Source of the DNA: JBAXGW01 sp037139195
Lineage (GTDB): Bacteria; Bacteroidota; Bacteroidia; Bacteroidales; JAHJDW01
DNA length: 16,965 nt
Reading direction: 5' to 3'
NCBI GenBank assembly: GCA_037139195.1
Contig: JBAXGW010000081.1
Span: forward strand, 1-16,965
Below, piece by piece: positions 1 to 7,362 of this stretch. Position numbers and translations under genes: made by a program. The notes beneath the pieces are model-generated. The model was given only the letters and a program-made list of their open reading frames with translations. It had not been told where the DNA came from and ran no database searches. Position 1 is the first letter of the stretch. Each line of letters starts with the position of its first letter.

Positions 1-165
1 TGATAGTAAAATCGAAATAATATTAGATGAGTAAAGGGGATACCCAGTTAATATTTTTTAAATTTCATAGTCTGGATTTCTAAACATATTTCTTGAAAAT
101 ATTAATATAGTTTAGTCCCTTTCATTTTATTAAAATACACATTTTATCCACCAAAAAATTAACTT

Positions 166-918
166 ATGAAAAAGAGTCGTGTGTTTTTTATTGCAATGCT
201 AGTTTTATCATTAACTGCAAAAGCACAAATACCAAAGAAAGGAAATTTCGGCGGAACTATTGGAATACAAGGAATTGCTGGTGCATTAACCACAAAAAAT
301 AGCACTACAAATTCATTAATGTTAAAGTATTATTTAAAAGATGGTCTTGCAATTAGAGCAGCTATAAATTACGTTCCAAAAAACACAGAATTTGTTCGCG
401 ATACTAATTCTAACGTACCAAATGGCTTTGGCGTTCCAAATGGAAATGGATTTAGTATGTACACTGAGAAATCTAAAGAAAGTGGTTTTTTTGCAGAAAT
501 TGGCATCCAAAAAAGCATCAGACCCACAGATAAGCTTGAACCATATATAGCAGGTATAATTTCATATAATTTAGGAGGCGAAAGGGTAATTAGCAAACGA
601 ACTGATTGGTTAAAAGATGAACCTGGAGTGCGACTTGATGATGATTACGATGAAATTATTTTTCATCAAAAAATGTCGAACAATATAGGTTTTAACCTTC
701 TGGTAGGAGTAAATTATTTTATCGTTGATAAAATTTCAATTGGAGCAGAACTGGGTTATGGTTATTACACATCAAGTTCAGAAGGTGGAAATGTGGAAGA
801 AAACCATAAAATTGGGTCAACAATAACTAATGCAAAATACAAGTTAAATAACTACAAGGATAAAAGAAGCGGTGCACAAACAACAGGTGCAGTAATAACC
901 ATTTCGTTCTTTATTTAA
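166..918 (+). CDS. Outer-membrane beta-barrel protein (porin-like family)
   Basis: A 250-residue protein with a clear signal peptide: K2-K3, a hydrophobic stretch at about residues 6-17 and a likely cleavage after A-K-A20 before Q21. The mature part alternates short hydrophobic/aromatic strands with polar turns and loops (for example the GFNLLVGVNYFIVDKISIGAEL region at about 175-195). It ends in a short hydrophobic strand finishing F-F-I, as expected for an outer-membrane barrel inserted by BamA. The size fits the 8- to 10-strand 'outer membrane beta-barrel protein' families that are abundant in Bacteroidetes. No ligand or substrate can be assigned. It converges on the type IX-secreted protein downstream, with only four bases between the two stop codons. 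No plausible OmpA peptidoglycan-binding domain is present. The beta-barrel assignment is by sequence character, not by a specific motif. Confidence 0.75.
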   Translation: MKKSRVFFIAMLVLSLTAKAQIPKKGNFGGTIGIQGIAGALTTKNSTTNSLMLKYYLKDGLAIRAAINYVPKNTEFVRDTNSNVPNGFGVPNGNGFSMYTEKSKESGFFAEIGIQKSIRPTDKLEPYIAGIISYNLGGERVISKRTDWLKDEPGVRLDDDYDEIIFHQKMSNNIGFNLLVGVNYFIVDKISIGAELGYGYYTSSSEGGNVEENHKIGSTITNAKYKLNNYKDKRSGAQTTGAVITISFFI

Positions 919-922
919 ATGG

Positions 923-1825
923 TCAATATACCCATATTTTGCTGGTTAAATTCTCATTGCCAGAAGATAGATGCACGAAATACAATCCGTTTTTTAAATT
1001 ACAGGCGTTAATTTCAATATGATTTCCTGAGTTATTAGAGGATGAAACTTCTTGACCAATTGATGAAGTAATAGATATTTGCGTACTATTTGCGCTTGTT
1101 CTGTCAATAATAATTGATTTTGACGGCGAATATGTAACCCTACAATTGTTGTTGTTTTGTTGCTCAACTCCTGAATTAAAACTTAAACCTAAATCATCAA
1201 CTAAAAGTATAGTTCCAACATTAGAAGAAGTAACACTGTATTTGTATGAAGATGTTATTACAATATTCATTGAATCCGGTGTTTCATTAGGCATATAACT
1301 ATTGTAATCAAAACTTACAGAAAATTTAGTGTATTGAGAGATTGAAGTACTTGGCATAAAGATAGCAGCACCAACAGTATCTTGCTTTTTAGTTATATTA
1401 TTATATTTATACATTATTGAAGCAATATATGCTTTATCGCTGCCTTGGGAGCTAAATTTGTACCAACCTTCAAATAAAAGCGGTTTTTGACTACATGGAA
1501 CTCCCCCCCTAACATCACGATCGAAAGTGCCTGTTGCATAAATTGTTCCTAATGTTAAAACTGCAGGTGTAATAATACCTGCAACAGATTTTGTTTCTAA
1601 TTTAGCACTTGAAATTCCAGCATGGGAATCACTGCTTTTAGTAACGTCCGCAGACACAAAATAGCTTGACAAATCGGAGTTCAATGTATTCCAATTTGTT
1701 GGCTCTTGATAGCTGTTCATACCACTTCCAAGTGTTTCCCAATTTTCAAAATCAGCATTTGGAATCGACTGAGCATTAATGAAAATTGAATAAAAAAATA
1801 AGGCTGAAAATACTATTTCTTTCAT
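923..1825 (-). CDS. Secreted protein with PCMD-type domain and type IX secretion C-terminal domain
   Basis: The frame is open upstream to 1879, but the start at 1825 gives a normal signal peptide (MKEIVFSALFF... cut near N-A-Q19) and a 300-residue protein. The body (about residues 20-215) opens with NADFENWE and contains EGWYKF, a P-D-S-M-N-I-V-I-T-S-S stretch and L-L-V-D-D-L-G-L near its end. This pattern matches the PCMD (putative carbohydrate metabolism, beta-sandwich) family common in Bacteroidetes surface proteins. The last ~80 residues, after V-E-Q-Q-N, form a type A sorting domain: S-I-G-Q-E-V, then N-L-K-N-G-L-Y-F-V and the terminal T-S-K-I-W-V-Y. This directs export by the type IX system and surface anchoring or release. 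The presence of the domain implies a PorSS/Gld machinery elsewhere in the genome. The ligand is unknown, and carbohydrate binding is suggested only by the family name. Confidence 0.82.
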   Translation of the reverse strand: MKEIVFSALFFYSIFINAQSIPNADFENWETLGSGMNSYQEPTNWNTLNSDLSSYFVSADVTKSSDSHAGISSAKLETKSVAGIITPAVLTLGTIYATGTFDRDVRGGVPCSQKPLLFEGWYKFSSQGSDKAYIASIMYKYNNITKKQDTVGAAIFMPSTSISQYTKFSVSFDYNSYMPNETPDSMNIVITSSYKYSVTSSNVGTILLVDDLGLSFNSGVEQQNNNNCRVTYSPSKSIIIDRTSANSTQISITSSIGQEVSSSNNSGNHIEINACNLKNGLYFVHLSSGNENLTSKIWVY

Positions 1826-1941
1826 AAAATATAAATTTAAATATAAAACAATAATATAGAAGAAATCAAACGCATACAATGTATAAAACTAAATAGGTGA
1901 AATAAATTGATGAGTGTTAATAAATGTTAAGACGTTTATAA

Positions 1942-1967
1942 TTCAACTTTTTTAAAAAAAAGTTGAA
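1942..1967. repeat. Perfect 26-bp inverted repeat in a divergent intergenic region
   Basis: Arms TTCAACTTTTTT (1942-1953) and AAAAAAGTTGAA (1956-1967) are perfectly complementary around a two-base AA centre. It lies between the divergently transcribed type IX-secreted gene and the GldN-like lipoprotein gene, about 50 bases upstream of the latter's -33 element. No T-tract follows on either strand beyond the arms, so it is not a standard terminator. It may be an operator or simply AT-rich DNA. The rest of the 305-base gap (1826-2130) holds the promoter at 2020-2050 and nothing else I recognise. Confidence 0.5.
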
Positions 1968-2019
1968 AAACACAAATTCACTAATTATAGTAGTTATGAT
2001 AAAAATCAAGCCTTAAAAT

Positions 2020-2050
2020 TTTGACAAAACATTAATAGAAAGTATATTTG
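2020..2050 (+). promoter_or_regulatory. Bacteroidetes-type promoter (-33 TTTG, -7 TAnnTTTG)
   Basis: TTTG at 2020-2023 and TATATTTG at 2043-2050 are separated by 19 bases. This is an exact match to the Bacteroidetes primary sigma factor consensus (TTTG, 19-21 bases, TAnnTTTG). It would start transcription near 2055-2060 and give the lipoprotein gene at 2131 a leader of about 75 bases. Confidence 0.75.
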
Positions 2051-2130
2051 TGTTTCACAAAACCTATATCAAAGAAATTTTTTATAAAAACCGCTATCTG
2101 ATTGTTATAGTTTAACTTAAAAATGAAAAA

Positions 2131-3153
2131 ATGAAAAAAATAATCGTTTTATTCTCAATAGTTATTGTTGCATGTATTTCCTGTAACAAAAACAATAACA
2201 CAAATTCTGACAATGCAATAGTTATAAGTGACACGGCGATTTACTCAATTAAAATAAAATGCACAGAAAATATACATTGGAGCGATTATTTTTACAGTAA
2301 TTTAGAAACATCAAAGCATAAATACTTTATTTCATCCCTTTTTGAAGGCATTAAAGCTGGAAGTACCAATATATACGACTATAAAACTTGGGATAAAATT
2401 TCATTAGAAAATGCTAAAAAAATTGGGACAACATTTGATACAGTTGAGATGCCTGATTCAATAAATCCCGACAAAATGAATTTAGTGGTTGTTGAAAACC
2501 CCCTCGATATTGAAAAAATTAGCTCTATGATTTTCAAAGAAGTTTGGACTTTTAACACCAAAACAAAAGCTATTACTAAAGAAATAATCTCATTTTGCCC
2601 TTCAATTGACGTGTTTTTTAGAAACCCATCAACCGACGAATTAGAAGTAAAAGCCCAACAACCATTATTTTGGGTAAAAAACAACAATAAATGTGGTAAA
2701 GAATCAAAGGAAATTGCAGAAAATATTGTTACTAGCGTTTGCCCAACTTCTGAGTTAGCGATAAATAAGTTGCCAATGAATATTATAAAAGCTATATCGA
2801 AAAATGCATTTGAACAAGCAGCTAAAGACACAAATAATATATATAATTCATTGACTTTAGAAGAAAAGCTAAGTTATACTGAATTGAAAGAAAGATTAGT
2901 CGAAGAAAATTCGATTACAACAGTTTCTCAACTTGACCCATCTGATGAATCAACTACTGTTGAAAAAAGAAATATCACTCCTGAAAATATTGATTTTCTT
3001 TCTTTCTCAGAGCAATGGACTTATGATGCTATAAATAATTGTTTGTGTAAAAAAATAAATTCAATCGGTTTTGGCTACTCTGTTTATTATACCAACGAAA
3101 TGGGAGAAAAAGCTCTGAAAGGATATAAAATATTGTTTGTATTGAAGATGTAA
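2131..3153 (+). CDS. Lipoprotein resembling gliding-motility protein GldN/PorN, with a second degenerate copy of the motif
   Basis: A 340-residue protein. A basic N-terminus, hydrophobic core and lipobox (A-C-I-S-C18) predict a lipoprotein. Three segments resemble GldN/PorN, a periplasmic part of the type IX secretion/gliding machine. These are L-F-E-G-I-K-A-G-S-T-N-I-Y-D-Y at about 70-84 followed by W-D-K-I-S, K-E-V-W-T-F-N-T-K at 136-144, and P-L-F-W-V at 178-182. GldN carries comparable 'EDWxFDKxRS ... PxFWLY' and 'AIxxGxxxxY' signatures. The C-terminal ~50 residues appear to repeat the second half: E-Q-W-T-Y-D at 294-299, then K-K-I-N-S-I at 307-312 and I-L-F-V-L at 334-338. True GldN is not normally a lipoprotein and sits in a gldKLMN operon; here the gene stands alone with its own promoter and terminator. 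The homology was judged by eye. A generic Bacteroidetes lipoprotein remains possible. Confidence 0.6.
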   Translation: MKKIIVLFSIVIVACISCNKNNNTNSDNAIVISDTAIYSIKIKCTENIHWSDYFYSNLETSKHKYFISSLFEGIKAGSTNIYDYKTWDKISLENAKKIGTTFDTVEMPDSINPDKMNLVVVENPLDIEKISSMIFKEVWTFNTKTKAITKEIISFCPSIDVFFRNPSTDELEVKAQQPLFWVKNNNKCGKESKEIAENIVTSVCPTSELAINKLPMNIIKAISKNAFEQAAKDTNNIYNSLTLEEKLSYTELKERLVEENSITTVSQLDPSDESTTVEKRNITPENIDFLSFSEQWTYDAINNCLCKKINSIGFGYSVYYTNEMGEKALKGYKILFVLKM

Positions 3154-3554
3154 TACTTAGAATTTAAAAATCAATTAAACAAAACATTGAAAGTGTAAAA
3201 AAAGTTGTAATTTATTCGCAAACTCATGAGATGCTACGCTTAGTTCATAGTTTTGCTCATTTTTGAATTTAGTCATTCGCCAGTTGGCGGACTCCTAAAT
3301 ATCAAAAACTTCACAACCTCGAACTTCCAACTCTTATTACACCTTCAATGAACTTAAGAGGCTTTTTAGACAGCCTCTTTTATTTAAAATGTTCGCTAAT
3401 GAACATTTTTCGAATTATATTCGAACATGAATTATTCTATTGTATCAATAAAAAAAACTCAACTAATTACTAATTAGCACTATATATTTTTTGGCATGGT
3501 TTGTATTTATGTATTTCTATCAAACAAATTCATAAACTCAAAACCAAAAATATC
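3154..3554. other. Gene-free stretch of about 400 bases between two lipoprotein genes
   Basis: No convincing reading frame is present. It holds a short palindrome CGCCA-GT-TGGCG (3278-3289) in a locally GC-richer segment (about 3220-3300) that looks like a dispersed intergenic repeat remnant. A terminator follows at 3356-3379, and the rest is very AT-rich DNA that must contain the promoter of the small lipoprotein. I could not find a good -33/-7 pair there. Confidence 0.45.
3356..3386 (+). terminator. Intrinsic terminator downstream of the GldN-like lipoprotein gene
   Basis: Stem AAGAGGCT (3356-3363) pairs with AGCCTCTT (3372-3379) around an eight-base loop and is followed by TTTATTT. It lies about 200 bases after the stop at 3153, so the transcript would carry a long 3' tail. 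Confidence 0.7.
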
Positions 3555-3746
3555 ATGAAAAAAATTGTATTATTTAGTGTACTAGTTATTGGTTTAATTA
3601 GCCTAAGCTGCGAAAAAAACGAATTAGAATCTGTAAAAAAATCAGAAGATTCAATAGTAATTAACAAAGAAACCGACAAGCCCAATATTGAAAAATTTAA
3701 ACATGAGGCACGTACAGACACTTATAACATAGCTGGCATCAATTAG
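3555..3746 (+). CDS. Small lipoprotein, 63 residues, function unknown
   Basis: The frame is open from 3501, but the Met at 3555 gives a classic lipoprotein signal: M-K-K-I, a hydrophobic stretch, then L-I-S-L-S-C19, followed by E-K-N. The 44 mature residues are highly charged and polar (KKSEDSIVINKETDKPNIEKF), with no recognisable domain and no cysteines beyond the lipidated one. Its upstream sequence is very AT-rich with no strong Shine-Dalgarno. The stop codon TAG at 3744-3746 lies inside a terminator hairpin, and the gene converges on the cystathionine gamma-synthase homologue ending at 3761. Short acidic/basic lipoproteins like this are common in Bacteroidetes and mostly uncharacterised. 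It could also be a decayed remnant of a longer lipoprotein. Confidence 0.6.
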   Translation: MKKIVLFSVLVIGLISLSCEKNELESVKKSEDSIVINKETDKPNIEKFKHEARTDTYNIAGIN

Positions 3747-3754
3747 CCAGCTAT
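3729..3754. terminator. Hairpin shared by two convergent genes
   Basis: ATAGCTGGC (3729-3737) pairs perfectly with GCCAGCTAT (3746-3754) around an eight-base loop. The left arm encodes the last residues of the small lipoprotein, and its TAG stop overlaps the start of the right arm. The convergent minus-strand gene ends seven bases away at 3761. Flanking T-tracts are weak on both sides, so it may act as a bidirectional terminator of moderate strength. Confidence 0.6.
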
Positions 3755-3760
3755 ATTGCT

Positions 3761-5260
3761 TTATATTCCAGCATCTTTAAAAACACTTAATAATTGATCA
3801 ATAGGCTCAACTCCAACTGAAATTCTTAATAATTCAGGATGCAGACCCATTTCAATAAGTGATTTTCTGCCTTCGGGTGTTTTAACTAAATCATAATGAG
3901 CTAAATATACATAAGGCATTGCCAATGTAAATTCGGTTCCCAAACTTGGACCTTTAGGCAAATTAAGGTTGTCGTAATAATTGACCAAATCTTTATCAAA
4001 AACCACAGATATTAAACCAGGTATAGAATTTTGTTCTTTTCTAATTTTTAGGAAATTTTCTTTCGATTTTGTATGCAAAACTGAAAATATCTGACTTACT
4101 ACTGGCGACTTTTCTAAATACGAAATCAATTTTAGCGTATTCTCAGAAACTTTTGCCACTCGGCTTTCATATTCAGCAATATTTTGGGCAAGTCGCTGCT
4201 CATCGCGTTTGTATGGGCTAATCAGGCCGGAATTGATATTTTCTTTAATCTTGTTTGCGAATTTGCTTTTCGGATTGACTATAATAGCTCCCATTAGCAC
4301 ATCACCTTTGCCACAAGCAAATTTTGTAAGGCTTTCCGCTGCCACATCGCAATATGGAAGCATATTCATATTATATGGAGTTCCAATTGTGCAATCAACA
4401 ATTAAAGGAATATCATATTTTTGGCAAAGCTCATATAAATAAGGCAAATCCAAGCATTCTACAAGTGGATTATTTGGCACTTCAGTAAATATTGCTCCAA
4501 TTGTTTTGTGTTGACTAATAATCTTAGATTCTAGTTCCCTAATTTCTGTTGCCGAAGCAATTAGAATATTGTTCGAACTAAATTTTCTAATAATCTCAAA
4601 TGTATCCAAGTACAGCCAACCAGCCTGAATTACCGTTTGTTTTTTTGTGTTTTTATTCAATTGTGCAATTGCCTCATAGGCGGCATAAACCGCATTCATT
4701 CCGCAAGATGCAAGAAATATATTTTTGGTTGACTCGGCATTGTAGGCTTCGCATAAATTAGATTTAATAATATCTGCTGCTTCTAGTTCAGTAGAAATTT
4801 CTTCTTCAAAAACAGCTGATATTTGACTTAATGAGCATAAAATATCTTCTGCTTTTCTAGAAGACAAAAGCAAACCTGTGTGTCGAATGAAGTCTTTTAT
4901 ATCAGAAAGCTTATCATCTTCTTTAGAAATTTTCAGAAAAACACTTCCAGATTCCTCAACTATAGTAAATTGCAAATTGAATTTTGCTTTAATTATTTCT
5001 AGTGATTTTTCCGACATCAAAGGCAAAAGCTCAAATTCTTCTGAAATCTGATTTTTCAATCTTACGAATTTGCATAAATCATCAACTAATTTATTGGTGA
5101 AAAATCTTGGATAGCCAGATTTCATAGCATTTTTAACAATCGGGTTATTTTCTTCGTAGCCAATAACATCGCTCATAGCAGGTAAACTTACCGAAACTGC
5201 GTGCGGATTATTAAGTGGAAGAGGTTCTCCAAGAGGTATATGTTGTAAATATGGGTTCAT
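3761..5260 (-). CDS. Cystathionine gamma-synthase homologue of the fungal/N-extended type (PLP-dependent)
   Basis: The frame opens at 5287, but the Met at 5260 (MNPYLQHIPLG) is the better start and gives 499 residues. That is about 100 longer than typical bacterial MetB/MetC. The N-terminus (PLGEPLPLNNPHAVSVSLP, then VIGYEE, then GYPRFF) closely recalls fungal met-7-type cystathionine gamma-synthases, which carry this same extension. The C-terminal two thirds is the Cys/Met-metabolism PLP fold. In the numbering of the 5260 start, the PLP-ring Asp is D289 in IPLIVDCT, and the Schiff-base Lys is K313 in ESLTKFACGKGD. The latter resembles the S-x-T-K-[YF] signature. The expected reaction joins activated homoserine with cysteine to make cystathionine, or with sulfide to make homocysteine. 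The next gene upstream on the same strand is a second enzyme of the same superfamily, separated by a repeat-bearing gap. The substrate cannot be fixed from sequence alone. Confidence 0.78.
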   Translation of the reverse strand: MNPYLQHIPLGEPLPLNNPHAVSVSLPAMSDVIGYEENNPIVKNAMKSGYPRFFTNKLVDDLCKFVRLKNQISEEFELLPLMSEKSLEIIKAKFNLQFTIVEESGSVFLKISKEDDKLSDIKDFIRHTGLLLSSRKAEDILCSLSQISAVFEEEISTELEAADIIKSNLCEAYNAESTKNIFLASCGMNAVYAAYEAIAQLNKNTKKQTVIQAGWLYLDTFEIIRKFSSNNILIASATEIRELESKIISQHKTIGAIFTEVPNNPLVECLDLPYLYELCQKYDIPLIVDCTIGTPYNMNMLPYCDVAAESLTKFACGKGDVLMGAIIVNPKSKFANKIKENINSGLISPYKRDEQRLAQNIAEYESRVAKVSENTLKLISYLEKSPVVSQIFSVLHTKSKENFLKIRKEQNSIPGLISVVFDKDLVNYYDNLNLPKGPSLGTEFTLAMPYVYLAHYDLVKTPEGRKSLIEMGLHPELLRISVGVEPIDQLLSVFKDAGI

Positions 5261-5309
5261 ATAATATTTATATTTTATAAAAAACAATTCAGTATTTATT
5301 TATTTTAAC

Positions 5310-5442
5310 TTTCTTTTGGCTTGACCCAAAAGAAACAAAAAGTCAAGAAAAATGTAAAGCCCTGCTATAGTCTTTTGTCGCACAGGCATCGCTTCCATGC
5401 CAGACTATACCAGCCCCATCACACATCGCCTTGACATTTTTC
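5310..5442. repeat. Nested palindromic intergenic repeat (Bacteroidetes dispersed-repeat type)
   Basis: Several complementary arms are packed into about 130 bases. TTTCTTTTGG (5310-5319) pairs with CCAAAAGAAA (5326-5335). Then three nested pairs follow: GAAAAATGT/ACATTTTTC (5347-5355, 5434-5442), TATAGTCT/AGACTATA (5366-5373, 5402-5409) and GGCAT/ATGCC (5385-5389, 5397-5401). GC content is higher than the flanks. The opening 'ttcttttggcttgacccaaa' recalls a motif I have seen repeatedly between genes in Bacteroidetes genomes. No frame or transposase is present. It sits between the two Cys/Met enzymes and may separate their transcription. Confidence 0.6.
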
Positions 5443-5492
5443 TGCCCAACGCACGCTACGCAGTATATAGTTCCACATAGATTTTATTTTTT

Positions 5493-6644
5493 TTAGCTTT
5501 TTAAAGCTTCTGTAATATCGTCAATTAAGTCCTGAGTATCTTCTAGTCCAACCGAAATCCGAACCGTTGATTTTGTTAATCCAATTTTTATTAAATCTTC
5601 TTCCGAAAATGTTGCATGACTCATTTTTGATGGAATTTCAATTCTTGAATCGGCAGTGCCAAATGAAACTTTTTCGCCAAGTAGTTTGCTGTTTTTGATT
5701 AATTGTTCGGCTTTTTCTTCAGAAACAAGATTTATAGTTAATACTGCTGGAATTATTTTCATCTGACTTTTAGCCAATTCGAACTGAGGATGTGATTTAA
5801 GTCCAGGGAATTTAACATCAATTACATCAGGATGTTTTTGAAGAAATTCTGCAATTTTTAAAGCACTTGCCTCCTGAATTTTCATTCTATAAGGCAGAGT
5901 TGGCAAGCCAAGTGAAACCAAATAAACATCAAATGGACTTTGTGCTTTGCCTTCGGCATTTGAAAGATATTGCACTTTTTTAGCCCAATTGGCATTTTTA
6001 GAAACTATTGCTCCCGCAGTTACACTTCCATGACCCGAAACATATTTGGTTGTTGAGAAAACCGAGAAATCGGCTCCTAAATCCAGCGGTTTTTGCGATG
6101 CAAATGTTGCCAAACTATTATCAACCGCAAACAAAATATTATGTTTTTTTGCTAAGTTTGAAATTGCTTTTAAATCAAGAACTTTAAGTCCAGGATTTGT
6201 CGGCGATTCAACTAAAATTAGTTTGAAATTTACTTTTGTGATATAGGTTTCAACTTCTGTTAAATCTGAAAAATCAGCAAATTGGGTTGAAATATTATTT
6301 TTTTCTTTCAGAACATTTAAAAGTCGGTAAGTTCCGCCATAGCAATCTTTTTCAACCAAAATAGAATCACCCGATTTTAAAACTGTATCGAAAAGCAAGG
6401 AAATAGCTGCAATTCCGGTGTTGGTGCATATACAACCAGCTCCATTTTCGGCTTTTGCAAAAATGGTTTCTAAAGCATTACGGGTAGGATTATCCGAACG
6501 CGAATAATCATACACTTTGTCATTTCCTTCTTGCAGTTTTAAATCGAAAGTTGCGGTATTGTATATTGGCAAATGCGATGCTCCTTTTTCGTCAGGAATA
6601 TCGCAATAATGGGTAATATTAGCGAGTAGCGTTTCTAGTTTCAT
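5493..6644 (-). CDS. Cys/Met-metabolism PLP enzyme (cystathionine beta/gamma-lyase or gamma-synthase type)
   Basis: The start at 6644 gives 383 residues, the usual length for the family, and opens MKLETLLANI. A start at 6689 is possible, but the extra 15 residues are unlike the family and a -7-like element lies within them. Landmarks include Y47-S-R49 (phosphate and substrate contacts donated to the neighbouring subunit), the G-x-x-C-I-C-T-N-T-G-I-A-A stretch near 70-80, and E146-S-P-T-N-P. D175 in FAVDNSLAT binds the PLP ring nitrogen, and K200 in FSTTKYVSGHGSVTAG is the Schiff-base lysine. The enzyme would interconvert cystathionine, homocysteine and cysteine, or make cystathionine/homocysteine from activated homoserine. 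With the N-extended homologue next to it and cysK nearby, transsulfuration or methionine biosynthesis is the likely pathway. The exact reaction (MetB, MetC or MetY-like) is not decidable by eye. Confidence 0.85.
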   Translation of the reverse strand: MKLETLLANITHYCDIPDEKGASHLPIYNTATFDLKLQEGNDKVYDYSRSDNPTRNALETIFAKAENGAGCICTNTGIAAISLLFDTVLKSGDSILVEKDCYGGTYRLLNVLKEKNNISTQFADFSDLTEVETYITKVNFKLILVESPTNPGLKVLDLKAISNLAKKHNILFAVDNSLATFASQKPLDLGADFSVFSTTKYVSGHGSVTAGAIVSKNANWAKKVQYLSNAEGKAQSPFDVYLVSLGLPTLPYRMKIQEASALKIAEFLQKHPDVIDVKFPGLKSHPQFELAKSQMKIIPAVLTINLVSEEKAEQLIKNSKLLGEKVSFGTADSRIEIPSKMSHATFSEEDLIKIGLTKSTVRISVGLEDTQDLIDDITEALKS

Positions 6645-6661
6645 AAGACAGTTTGAAAATA

Positions 6662-6669
6662 CAAAGATA
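6662..6669 (-). promoter_or_regulatory. -7 promoter element, Bacteroidetes type
   Basis: Read on the minus strand this is TATCTTTG, an exact TAnnTTTG match. Transcription would begin near 6656-6659, about 14 bases before the ATG at 6644. That supports 6644 rather than 6689 as the start. The -33 element is poor: no TTTG is found at the right spacing. Confidence 0.45.
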
Positions 6670-6719
6670 ACAGATTTTTGTTTTGACATTAAAGAACACT
6701 TCGACTCAGCCTTAAAAAA

Positions 6720-6750
6720 TGAAAAAATCCCAAGCTAATTGCATGGGATT
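6720..6750 (-). terminator. Intrinsic terminator of the toxin-antitoxin operon
   Basis: On the minus strand AATCCCA (6750-6744) pairs with TGGGATT (6732-6726) and is followed directly by a T-run. It begins six bases past the toxin stop codon at 6756. Confidence 0.7.
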
Positions 6751-6755
6751 AAATT

Positions 6756-7067
6756 TTATTGAACAGAATCCATCTTTATAGGATTTAATCTACAGTCAAA
6801 CACCGCACATATTTTTATTAAATTTGAATCAAAGGAATAAATAATTTTATAATTACCTTCTACTAAATATCTATATTCTTTAGACCGATTTTCAAGCAAA
6901 GGCTCTTTGGCTCCTATCATTGGGTTATTTTCAAGTACTATTGTTCGATCAACAATTTTAGTTACAATAGTTTTTGCAACTTTATGACTTGCTTTATATT
7001 TGTAATAATCAAAGACTTGTTCAAGTTGAATTATTGCAAAATCAGTCCACAGAACTTTTATTTCCAT
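6756..7067 (-). CDS. RelE/ParE-family type II toxin
   Basis: A 103-residue basic protein with the ParE/RelE layout. The N-terminal strand is V-L-W-T-D-F-A, followed by two helices (A-I-I-Q-L-E-Q-V-F-D-Y-Y at about 11-22 and a K-rich helix to about 50). A proline-containing turn, N-N-P-M-I-G, comes at 52-57. The C-terminal sheet contains Y-R-Y-L-V-E-G-N-Y-K-I-I-Y-S-F and A-V-F-D-C-R-L-N-P. The hallmark arrangement 'YRxLVxGxYKIIY' with a terminal 'DxRxxP' matches the family. Members are mRNA-cleaving (RelE) or gyrase-inhibiting (ParE); the sequence does not settle which. Its start overlaps the antitoxin gene by 10 bases, the usual coupling in such operons. Confidence 0.85.
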   Translation of the reverse strand: MEIKVLWTDFAIIQLEQVFDYYKYKASHKVAKTIVTKIVDRTIVLENNPMIGAKEPLLENRSKEYRYLVEGNYKIIYSFDSNLIKICAVFDCRLNPIKMDSVQ

Positions 7068-7300
7068 TTACTAATTTCTTTTTTAAGTTCTCGAGCCTCC
7101 GTTTCCCTGCCATATTCTACATCAGCTTCGGCAGCATCAATCATTGAATTGAATTTTTCTAAGGACATTGGCGATAAACTTTCTTCGTAAATCTTCCTTT
7201 TTTCCTCATGAAGAAATTTGTCAAGTTTGTTTATTAATTCTTCGCTATTTATCCTCAAGAATTCTTGAATAAGGTTTATTTTTCTAGCCTGAATATCCAT
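7058..7300 (-). CDS. Antitoxin of the RelE/ParE-type module
   Basis: An 80-residue, highly charged, mostly helical protein encoded immediately upstream of the toxin and overlapping it. It begins MDIQARKINLIQEFLRINSEELINKLDKFL, a pattern typical of the short Bacteroidetes antitoxins that pair with RelE/ParE toxins. The middle carries S-P-M-S-L-E-K-F-N-S-M-I-D-A-A-E-A-D, and the end carries E-T-E-A-R-E-L-K-K-E-I, which would wrap the toxin. No classical ribbon-helix-helix or Phd signature is obvious, so self-regulation through DNA binding is uncertain. Function is assigned mainly from its position and size. Confidence 0.75.
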   Translation of the reverse strand: MDIQARKINLIQEFLRINSEELINKLDKFLHEEKRKIYEESLSPMSLEKFNSMIDAAEADVEYGRETEARELKKEISKWK

Positions 7301-7362
7301 ATAATATTTTTTGTAAAGTTACTATTTTTTGGATTATTGCAAATAAAAGTTTAGGAAAGTGA

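Noticed and set aside
2379..2831. A 150-codon minus-strand frame opposite the GldN-like lipoprotein
   Set aside because: It is long by chance. The plus-strand gene has a consensus promoter, lipobox and terminator, whereas this frame has none.
5310..5442. A CRISPR array or insertion sequence at the palindromic repeat
   Set aside because: There are no regularly spaced direct repeats, no transposase frame and no visible target duplication.
3154..5492. SAM-type riboswitch ahead of the sulfur amino acid genes
   Set aside because: The leaders of the two Cys/Met enzyme genes appear short or repeat-filled and I see no SAM aptamer core. A covariance-model search would be needed to exclude divergent forms.
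6645..6689. Upstream start for the second Cys/Met enzyme
   Set aside because: The 15 extra residues are unlike family N-termini, and a TAnnTTTG element inside this stretch places the likely transcription start downstream of it.
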